In this document: positions 55,230 to 64,000 of the stretch, piece after piece
Layout: every line of letters starts with the position of its first letter
Position numbering within the stretch: position 1 is the stretch's first letter
Origin: Ustulina deusta
Lineage: Eukaryota > Ascomycota > Sordariomycetes > Xylariales > Xylariaceae
Assembly (NCBI GenBank): GCA_023159155.1
Contig: JAJNNX010000025.1
Span: 248,001-312,000 of the forward strand
Direction: 5' to 3'
DNA: 64,000 nucleotides
Position numbers and translations under genes: made by a program
Notes under the pieces: model-generated
Told to the model about the DNA's origin: nothing
Databases searched by the model: none
The model's input: the letters and a program-made list of their open reading frames with translations, nothing else

Positions 55230-58021
55230 ATGTCAAGCATATTACGGCGGTCAACTAGCCTCGCGCGGGTCGCTCGCCACCCCTTCAACGTCGCATCGCG
55301 TACGAGCCTCCGATCACCACCTTTCATCGTGCGCACCACGGCTGCCGTCTGGTCCGCCAAGCGCCCGAGATACTACTCGGGCGACAAGAAGCCGCCTGAG
55401 TCCACTCCTGAAAGCGCCCGTAAGGAAGCAGGGGATCCTGCCGATAAACCACAGGTCCAGAGCACTCACTCTCCGGGACCCGCCGCAACAGAGGCGCAAG
55501 AGACGTCTTCTGACGACAATGGCGACAGAGATCCGCTGCCCGAGGGTTGGATCTACCTGTCCGATGAGGAGCTTCTGGTGATGAAGGATTTCAACAAGAA
55601 TATTCCGTGGAAAACAGCCCAGTTAGATGCGCAAACTATAGAACTGCTTCGGCGAACAGGAGTGCCGCGGACCTTGTTTGAAGCGGTCGAAAAGAACCGG
55701 GCGGGGAGTTTAGGCATCACAGACTACCCAAAGATCTTCAAGGGCATCAACGCTTTGGCCTGGCGTCTTGCTGAGGTTGAAAGCAAACGAGAAGGTGACA
55801 AAACTGCGTCGTCTCAGCCATCCCAGAGCTATCAAGAGTCGTCTTCTAAGGCTTCCGACAAGCAGCCTGTGGACAAGAATAGCCAGAAGAGCGAGCGGTC
55901 ACGTCAAGCCAAGCAGAGTCCTAAGCCCAAACAAGAGAGCTTCAAGCCGAATCCCCCGCCTGATCCGAATAGTGGAAACAACCCCCTCAAAGGCAACGAC
56001 TGGCTGAGTACGGCCATTGCCACGGCTGTTGTTTATTACCTCTATACCACCATGTCGGGGGAGACAGGTCGGGAGATCACTTGGCAAGAGCTCAGGAAGA
56101 ACTTTCTCGATAAAGGTCTTGTGGAAAAGATGGTCGTCGCTGGCCATAAGGTCGTCGTGGAACTCAACCGAGAAGCCACTCAGTCTATGTATCCCGACTC
56201 CGCCGCTGCGCGTCCTGGCTTCAATTATTACTTCTCTATTGCCTCGGTCGACGCTTTCGAGAGGCGACTAGACGACGCTCAGAATGAACTTGGCATCCCG
56301 AGCAGTGACAGGATCCCGGTGAGCTATGCTGGAGAGAACAATCTGATGAATATCCTCTTGGCATTTGGCCCTACGATCCTTCTTATTGGTCTACTAATGT
56401 ATGTTAGTGGCCGCGGGGTTGGGGGCGGTGGTTCCAGTGGCTTATTTGGTTTCAGCAAGAGCAGGGCGAAACGTTTCAGTCATGAAACCGCTATTAGGGT
56501 GAAGTTCTCTGACGTTGCTGGTATGGACGAAGCGAAGCAGGAGATCATGGAGTTCGTCAGCTTCTTGAAGAAACCGGAGAAATTCCAGAGACTAGGTGCC
56601 AAGATCCCTCGTGGCGCTATTCTTGCAGGTCCACCTGGTACTGGTAAGACGCTGCTGGCAAAAGCCACTGCTGGCGAGTCTGGCGTGCCCTTTTTTACCG
56701 TCAGCGGTTCTGAATTTGTGGAGATGTTCGTCGGCGTAGGTGCCTCGAGAGTGCGCGACCTTTTTTCTACTGCGCGTAAGAACGCGCCATGCATCATCTT
56801 TATCGATGAAATCGACGCCATCGGTAGAGCTCGTTCTGAAGGCCAGAGGTTTGGCGGTAACGATGAACGGGAGGCTACCCTCAATCAGATTCTTACAGAG
56901 ATGGACGGTTTCAATACGAACGAGCAGGTCGTTGTCCTTGCTGGTACCAACAGAGTAGATGTGCTTGACCAGGCTTTGATGCGACCTGGCCGTTTTGATC
57001 GACATATCAACATTGATGCCCCAACCATAGCCGGTCGCCAAGATATTTTCAAGGTCTACTTGAAGAAGATTGTTACTAACGAGGACATCGAATATTTGAG
57101 TGGTCGACTCGCCTCACTGACACCGGGTTTCGCCGGTGCTAACATCGCCAATTGCGTCAACGAGGCCGCTCTGATCGGTGAGTACTTAGTATGTGAACCT
57201 AGGGGAACATAGACTAATGAATCACAGCTGCACGGAGCAACGCCGCCGCTATTACACTGCAACACTTTGAGCAAGCTATTGAACGTGTCGTTGGCGGCCT
57301 TGAGCGCAAATCTCTCGTTCTTAACCCTGTCGAAAAGAGGACAGTCGCCTATCATGAAGCCGGACATGCTATCTGTGGCTGGTACTTCCGATATGCCGAT
57401 CCCCTGCTGAAGGTGTCTATCATTCCTCGCGGCAAGGGCTTAGGCTACGCTCAGTATTTACCTGGTGATACTTATCTCATGAGCTACAATCAGCTGATGG
57501 ATCGAATGGCCATGACTTTGGGTGGCCGTATATCAGAAGAGCTCCACTTCACTACCGTCACAACAGGCGCCAGCGACGATTTCTCGAAAGTAACAAGCAT
57601 GGCTACAGCTATGGTGACGAAGTGGGGTATGTCGGACAAGCTCGGCCCTCTTCACTTCCAAAACGACGAAAGCCGGGTCCACAAACCCTTCTCAGAGACT
57701 ACAGGCCAAACGATTGATGCGGAAGTCAAGCGCATTGTGGAGGAGGCTTATAAACAAAGCAAGGAATTGCTAATTGAGAAGAAAAAGGAGGTCGGCATCA
57801 TCGCTGAGGAGTTGTTGAGCAAGGAGGTCCTCGTACGTGATGACATGGTTCGCCTACTTGGCCCACGGCCTTTCGATGACCGGGACGATTTCGCGAAGTA
57901 CTTCGGTGAGGAGGCTAGAAAGCCGCCAGCAAATCCAGCGGAGCCACCAGCAAATCCAACGGGGCCGCCGTCACCCAGTCCGGCCACATTTCAGCAACTG
58001 GAAGGTGAGGATACAAGGTGA
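55230..58021 (+). CDS. YTA12: m-AAA protease subunit YTA12/RCA1 (FtsH family)
   Basis: Two exons, join(55230..57177, 57228..58021), 913 residues. The N-terminal 50 residues ([20 protein letters not shown]) are Arg/Ser-rich, a mitochondrial presequence. A long charged linker leads to transmembrane helix 1 (about 257-275), an intermembrane-space FtsH-ext domain, helix 2 (about 372-390), then the AAA+ domain with Walker A GPPGTGKT (about 467), Walker B IIFIDEID (about 521) and arginine-finger region RPGRFDRH. The M41 metalloprotease site HEAGH lies near residue 692. With AFG3 it forms the inner-membrane m-AAA protease that degrades misfolded proteins and matures MrpL32. Assignment to the Yta12 rather than Afg3 side rests on the long N-terminal extension and overall resemblance. 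The 50-nt intron falls just before AARSNAAAI. The C-terminal tail is Pro-rich. Confidence 0.94.
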
Positions 58022-59491
58022 TGGTTATGATAGTATTACATAAAGGACACACCACACTGTATATAAGGCACCATGTTTAGGCGCACGCAGGGCATCACAT
58101 TAAACCACTTGGCTTTGGTTAGACGGCGCCCGGACAGACAGATGATAGGTAGACTCGAGGGCTTTCCAGTCTGTCATTCGGCGCCATACACGACCAATAT
58201 GACTGGTCACAAGGCTCTCAACTCAACCGAAGCACCACACACTCACACACAACACCCATGTATATTTATTGATGTTATATTACCGCCGAAGCCCGCAGGT
58301 GGAAAGGAGAGTAGGTGAGAATGAATGGAGCAAGGGGTGGAATATCCTACACTATCCACTGGTGTATCAATAAATTAGACGGTTCGCGAGCGGACATAGT
58401 GCCTCTATTTTTGTGCCCAAGTAGGTCATCCCTTGCAACTTGATGAGTAGAGATAACGGTTAGGCTTCCAAGGTTCTGGCCGGAATCAATTTGGCGCCCC
58501 AGTTTCAGCGACATCTGTGGAGGTTCTGATAGCCCGGCTTCTGCTTGCCGCGATAGTAGCTGTAGAGCTACCTAACAAACCAAAAGAAGCCAATTAGGTG
58601 TTGAGATGATGTCAGGAGAATAATAATGGTGTCTTCACACTCTGCCCGCTTCTCAAGATAGACACCCCAACTAATGATGCATTGCATGCATGGCTCCAGT
58701 ACTCATACAGCGTTGTGCTTGGTATTCACGTCATTCGTTAACGCAAACTTATCCCGTAATGTATATATATATATTTCCATTCGGAATATATAACGCAGTA
58801 AAGACTGCCTTCCATGCACGGCCTTGACCTCGATGCATGCCAATGTCTGCACGTCTCAGCGTTATACGGTAATCTGGGTAGCATACCTTCTGTGGGGGCG
58901 GGCGGATGCGGCGATATCCACCCGCGCCAATCTTCATTCCCCAGACTTGACCAGGATGCCGGATTGTGCCAGCAGGAATTTGTGGCCATGGCTTTCGTGG
59001 GTCGTGACGATAATTCGAGTCTACACCAGATAATTCACACATGATATTGAACCCGGGTACTATTAATCCTGGCCTCACGCTAACTGACTCAATATACTAT
59101 CGACAAAACGGTCCATTCAACACCACATTCACCGCATCTTTCGTCAACGCAACGACATACATCCATACATACATGCCTCGGCGTATCGACTTCAAGCTCG
59201 GGCGACAATCATCTTGCGAGTGAAGAACGTGCCGTACACCAAATATGTTGCACAATTGACTGCCCGGGGCACCTCTTCCGCTAGTTCTGTCTCGGTCTTT
59301 CTTCATCTTGGTGCCGTCGTGGGATCTCACACTCTTCTCACACCGACAAGCAGCCACTGCAGAATTGGTCGAACGTCGATCAGAGCACACCTCGACAGGT
59401 CGACCATTAGGCTTCTTGAAATAGGACCTCTCTCTCTCTCTCTAAGTACTCGACGCCCCCAGCGCCGTTGTTGTCGTCCTCGCCGTGAAAT
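58022..59491. other. Intergenic region, no gene seen
   Basis: About 1.5 kb. A TGACTCA heptamer (AP-1/CPC1-type core) lies at 59085-59091, about 400 bp upstream of BOR1; a single copy may be chance. A short CT repeat lies at about 59428-59444. No gene is supported. Confidence 0.5.
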
Positions 59492-61709
59492 ATGTTCGCA
59501 GCCACAGCCGCCGCGGACCCCGGTCCCGGCTCTGCCTCTCGGGCTGGCACTGGCGCGGGGGATCGCCGCAGCATGACGAGCTCCAAGAGGACGAGGCCGG
59601 CACCCAGATGGTGGAAGATCCACCTCTTCCGCGGCATGGTCAACGATGTTCGCCGCCGCGCCCCCTACTACTGGAGCGATTGGATCGATGCCTGGGACTA
59701 CCGTGTTGTCCCTGCTACGGTGTACATGTATTTTGCCAAGTATGCCTTCTTACCTTTTCTCATTCAGTTGCCTGTCTCAAGCTGTTGTTTATTTTGTTTT
59801 ATTTTATTTTTCCTTCTTCCTGTTTTTCTCTCGCTCTATCAAGTGCTAGTATAACAGATAGAATTATTAGGGGACGGAAGCTGATTCGACTAATAGTATT
59901 TTGCCCGCTTTAGCTTTCAGCTTGGATATGTTCACCAAGACAAACATGCAATACGGTGTCAATGAGGTCCTGCTAGCATCCGTACTCGGCGCCGTAGTCT
60001 TTTCCATCATTGCCTGTCAACCTCTTGTTATCGTGGGAGTGACGGGTCCCATCACCGTATTTAACTAGTACGAATCCCCGTGATAATTTTCTTTGCGCCC
60101 GTGCCCCCTTTCCCAGGCCACATTCAGCAGTCGGGGAAATACCTCTCTCATTTCCCTTCACACTGCGCTAACCGGAAACTCTAGCACCGTCTACGACATC
60201 GTCACACCCTTAGGGACGAACTACCTAGCCTTCATGTGCTGGATCGGGCTGTGGGCCGTCTTTCTTCACTGGATCTTAGCAATCACCAACTCGTGCAACT
60301 GGCTCAAATACGTGACGCGGTTTCCCTGCGACATCTTCGGGTTCTACGTGGCCTTCATCTACCTGCAAAAGGGAATCCAGGTGCTAGAGCGCTTCGGGGA
60401 CGGCGCGCCCTTCTACCTCTCGTTATCGGTGGCGCTGCTCGTCTTCGCCATCGCGTACATCTGCGGCGAGCTGGGTAGCGCGGCGCTATTCCGGCATCCC
60501 GTGCGCGTCTTCCTCAAGGACTACGGCACACCCCTTACCGTCATCTTCTTCACCGGGTTCGTGCACCTCGGCCGCATGAAGTCCGTCGAGCTCGAGAAGC
60601 TGCCGACGACGCGCCCCTTCTTCCCCACGGCGGGTCGCCCCTGGCTCGTGGAGCTTTGGGACATCGAGGTCAGGGAGGTGTTCCTCGCGCTCCCGTTTGC
60701 GATTCTGCTCACGGTTTTGTTCTGGTTCGATCACAATGGTATGTTGTGACCCCCCTCCCCCTCCCCATTCCGCATTTAAAACTGGCAGCTATTGGGGGAG
60801 AAAAAAAAGGCAACTGACGGGACAATAGTTTCATCCCTTATTGCTCAGGGTACAGAGTTTCCCCTCCGCAAACCGGCAGGCTTCCACTGGGACATATTCC
60901 TCCTGGGTCTGACGACCGGCGTGGCGGGGATCCTCGGCCTGCCCTTCCCCAACGGCTTGATCCCGCAAGCGCCGTTTCACACGGAATCCCTGTGCGTCAC
61001 GGCGGTAGAAGTCGACACGGACGAGAACAGCGCGGAAGCCAAGGGCCACCACACGTACAAACGCACGCACGTCGTCGAGCAACGGGTGTCGAACCTCGCG
61101 CAGGGCCTGCTGACCCTCGGCACGGCAACAGGCCCCCTGCTCGTCGTCCTGCACCTCATCCCGCAGGCCGTGCTGGCCGGCTTGTTCTTCATCATGGGGT
61201 ACCAGGCCCTCGAGGCGAACGGCATCACGCTGAAGCTACTGTACCTGCTCCGCGACAGGGACCTCACGCCCGCGGCCCACCCGCTCGGCCGCCTCCGGCG
61301 CCGCGGCGCCGTCTGGGCCTTCGTCGCCGTCGAGCTCACCGGCTTCGGCGCCACCTTCGCCATCACGCAGACCATCGCCGCCGTCGGCTTCCCCGTCTTC
61401 ATCTTCGCGCTGATCCCTGTGCGCGCGCTCGTCATGCCGCGCTTCTTCACGGCGCACGAGCTCGCCGTCCTCGACGCCCCGACCGCCAGCCCGTTCACCA
61501 TGGAGAGTGCCGGCGGGACGTACGGGGCCGTCGCTGGCGAGAAGTCTGACGGTGGCGCGGATGTGGGGAATGGGGTTTGGGCGGCTGGGGTGGAGGCGGG
61601 GAAGAGCGAGGAGAGGCTCGCCGAAGAGGGGAGAAAAGGGGTAGGGGAGAGCCAAGGGTTAAGTCATCGGACTCTTGGTGGCCGGGCATCGGGAGACGAT
61701 GGGAGGTAG
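59492..61709 (+). CDS. BOR1: BOR1-type borate / anion exchanger (SLC4-like)
   Basis: Four exons, join(59492..59739, 59897..60067, 60185..60738, 60829..61709), 617 residues. All phases agree. The protein has the HCO3-transporter (SLC4) fold: RAPYYWSDWIDAWDYRVVPA before the first helix, FANILPALAFSLDMFTKT built across intron 1, QPLVIVGVTGPITVFNYTVYDI across intron 2, FYVAFIYLQKGI, and FWFDHNVSSLIAQ across intron 3. The conserved GLPFPNGLIPQAPFHTESL follows. Yeast Bor1 exports borate at the plasma membrane and affects vacuolar transport. The C-terminal 100 residues are Gly/Glu-rich, poorly conserved and cytosolic. Introns are 157, 117 and 90 nt. GC content is high in exon 4, with long shadow ORFs in other frames. 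Confidence 0.93.
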
Positions 61710-63571
61710 ATTATCCAGAGGAGGGTATGTCTGAAATCTGACACCCGCGTTCAGCTTTGCCTGGGGCCTAGAGCCTTCTTTCTTCGGATATATAGTTAGT
61801 ATCTTAGATATATCATGGTCACGAGTATGTTAATTGGAGGGCATACTGAGGGCTGCGTTAGAAGAAGTGCGTATAACTGAATGCGAGAGCATCGAAGGTA
61901 GACGTGTCTGAAGTTTAATGTAAAACCAAATCAGTCATATCTTTGTGATATATAAATCATTTCTACTAAAAACCTTGTCATAAATCAGTGTGGTTTGTCT
62001 TGATGAGACTTGGATGGTATTAGGACCACCTGGAATAGCCATCATCGACATGGCCAACTATCCCAGCGAAATAGACAGACAGCGTGGCGTATTGAGACAG
62101 CCGAGGGACGGTGAAACGATCGCGTTTTCTCAACCTAATGTTATGCCCTTCGGCTCTGCACCTTCGCAAACTCCTCGTCTAGTTTTGGATAGTGGGAGCG
62201 CAAGTTGGACCCGCGACATGAAGGCCTCGTCGAAGGTTCCGACCAGACTCGTAGTACTAGTAAGGTTGGCGGATCAGACTTCTCGCACGGTATGGTCTTT
62301 CATGGCGACGTACCTCTGTGAGTCGTCAAGGTCAGAATTCCGTCGTAGTATTCGAGCGCACGGAGGAGGAACGCGGAAACAAGGGCGTTTCTCTGGAGAT
62401 TAGCTTGTGTCCTCTCTTCAAGACAGACGTCGCTCTCGCCAAACAACACAACTAGATATGGAAATGAATAGTTAGCATGAGTAGTACTTCGATTTGTTCT
62501 CGAGTCAGTCAGAGGGTGAATATGGGCACTATGTATTAAAAATGATGGTCGGACCCGGTAGGTGTGGCTGCAGGTATAACTCGTGTATACACAACTATCT
62601 AAAGGTAAACAAAATTATTAGCAAATATATCAAAGGTTTTATTGCACAAAATCCGTTTTTTCTCGATCTGGCTGGATAAACTTATGTTAATTGAAAAGCA
62701 AGGTTCAGAGCGTTACTGTGCTAATAGCTGTGACTGTACGTGTTGTTTTACTGGTCAATTCATACTTGTTAATACGGTCAGCATGAGCACGATGTCTTCC
62801 TGTCAGCATCTCTCCAAACAACAAACGTCCGTGCACTTTATCTAACTCTGCGAAAAAGATAGGGAAAGTGGGCGACTCGCTATGGAACCACGTTACTACC
62901 TATTGTACATGTAGTTTTGATTCATCTCTCGCCGTGGGTGATGTCTTCGCTGCTGCCGGTGATCAGGTCAAAGAAGAGACGGGTCTGTTCCGCTTCTAGG
63001 GTCGTTGTCCATACTCAAGTCTACCTGTACGCGTCATCACATCGCCGTCTTCTGCTGCACGAGCTGCCATCTTCTCTGAACTTCGGCTATCAGGGGATTT
63101 GGCTCACAGCACTCCAAGAAGGCACCGGCGAAAGCACAGGCGAAGTTGTACCGAGACTATATGCCGAACTGCAGCTGTTGCGATCGAGATCTGAAATTCT
63201 GAAGTTACCTACTGCTATGACAACATCGTATAAGTTGTCCTGGGACCGTTGCGTCCGTGAGTCGCCGTTTTCAGGATGACTGAATCTGTTATGGGCTGGT
63301 AAGCTCGGCGACGCTGCATTGGAGGATACGTCAGAGTTGAATCGAGTCCGGTCTATTTGACCGGAGAGCAAGGCCCAATAATGAACCATGATATCTAGAA
63401 TGATCCATAGAGGGTCTAATATCGTGAGCTAGAAGCGTCAGAGTTAGCTGTTCACCATACATGTGTGGCTCGATATGTTTCCGGCGTAGGTTACCCGACC
63501 GAGTAGGGCATCGCTTGGCCAAACACGACGGACGCACCGTTGTTCACTATGTCGGCTTTTTGCATCCCGTT
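61710..63571. other. Intergenic region, no gene supported
   Basis: 1.9 kb after BOR1. An ORF at 61990-62403 starts with GTG and has no recognisable content; ORFs at 62917-63279 plus and 63090-63389 minus overlap antisense. None is called. The stretch 62580-62680 is AT-rich. Confidence 0.5.
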
Positions 63572-63853
63572 TTATGACTCCTCTATCTGCTCATTGTGTT
63601 GGGCTACGCTGCTGGCGTAGTGGGTGGTGTCTCTTCTGCCGTTCTGTTGGGCACGTCTGTACCCATCTTGGAAACCTCTGTAGCAATCTTGAAGATCTTC
63701 GAAACTAGCAAATCGCTCAGCTTCCGGGGGCTTGGGGAATTCTGTCTTGCCCTCTTGAAACCTCTCTCGGAACACCGAATTGTCATAGAGGTCTGGCGCC
63801 GGTGTCCCAAGGTATTCCCCAACCTGGTTCAACAAAGTAGCTACCTTATTCAT
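63572..63853 (-). CDS. Possible small hypothetical protein
   Basis: ATG-started ORF of 93 residues. Composition looks protein-like: hydrophilic, helical, with GTPAPDLYDNSVFRERFQEG and FASFEDLQDCYRGFQDGYRR, and no low-complexity bias. No family recognised. It could be a single-exon gene or one exon of a gene reaching beyond the right edge. Several overlapping ORFs on both strands make chance openness possible. Confidence 0.35.
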   Translation of the reverse strand: MNKVATLLNQVGEYLGTPAPDLYDNSVFRERFQEGKTEFPKPPEAERFASFEDLQDCYRGFQDGYRRAQQNGRRDTTHYASSVAQHNEQIEES

Positions 63854-64000
63854 ATGCCTAGATATTGATAGAGGGACTGGCCCGTAGGTGCTGTGTTTTG
63901 TGCGTCCGTCTTAGATGGCGCAGAGTCTCCGCTTGTGTAGCTCCTTTTCGCCGCTCAAGTCTTCCGATATTGTGTGATTTGCATACTAGCGCCACCGCTG
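63854..64000. other. Right end of window, nothing recognised
   Basis: 147 bp, too short to interpret. Confidence 0.4.

Noticed and set aside
61990..62403. 137-residue ORF after BOR1
   Set aside because: GTG start, no recognised motif, isolated.
1..64000. CRISPR arrays, insertion sequences, prophage or operons
   Set aside because: Spliceosomal introns and nuclear eukaryotic genes throughout; no repeat-spacer array or transposase reading frame seen.

Overview
This 64 kb window is nuclear DNA from a filamentous ascomycete (Pezizomycotina, probably Sordariomycetes). The evidence is many short introns (about 50-90 nt) with GTRNGT donors, CTRAC/CTAAT branch sites and YAG acceptors; monocistronic genes on both strands; and proteins whose closest recognisable relatives are fungal (COQ8, RRP36, CTP1, HIS3, PGA2, MHF1, LOC1, YTA12, BOR1). 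Intergenic DNA is sprinkled with TACCTA/TAGGTA words, which I associate with Sordariomycete genomes. I assembled exon structures by hand. Each model was checked for splice consensus, reading phase and family continuity across junctions.

Layout. 0.4-11.4 kb is gene-dense: COQ8 coenzyme-Q kinase (+), RRP36 ribosome biogenesis (-), an FCP1/NIF-type HAD protein (+), a CTP1-like mitochondrial carrier (+), a DJ-1/PfpI protein (-) and a 5-exon NAD(P)-binding epimerase-like protein (-). 11.4-19.3 kb is almost empty. 19.3-32.6 kb has a malic enzyme (+), a secreted GH28 pectinase (+), a large disordered protein with a Cys-rich C-terminus (-) and a LAT-type amino-acid permease (-). 33-43.8 kb holds PGA2 (-), MHF1/CENP-S (+), a MARVEL-like membrane protein (+), HIS3 (-), an unusual zinc finger-kinase-zinc finger-kinase gene (+), a possible small gene (-), an intron-containing tRNA-Phe (-) and LOC1 (+). 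46-62 kb holds an S/T-rich single-pass membrane protein (+), a Zn2Cys6 transcription factor (+), the m-AAA protease subunit YTA12 (+) and a BOR1 borate/anion transporter (+). The window ends in DNA with only a weak small-ORF candidate.

Most genes are housekeeping and there is no sign of a secondary-metabolite cluster, transposase, CRISPR array or operon. Mitochondrial functions recur (COQ8, carrier, YTA12, possibly malic enzyme and the HAD protein), but I read this as coincidence rather than a functional cluster.

The most unusual object is 39303-42225. Two AN1-like zinc fingers and two aminoglycoside-phosphotransferase-type kinase domains alternate in one open frame. Both kinase domains carry the same His-for-Asn change in the catalytic loop. 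Whether it is one 932-residue protein or two overlapping genes needs transcript data.
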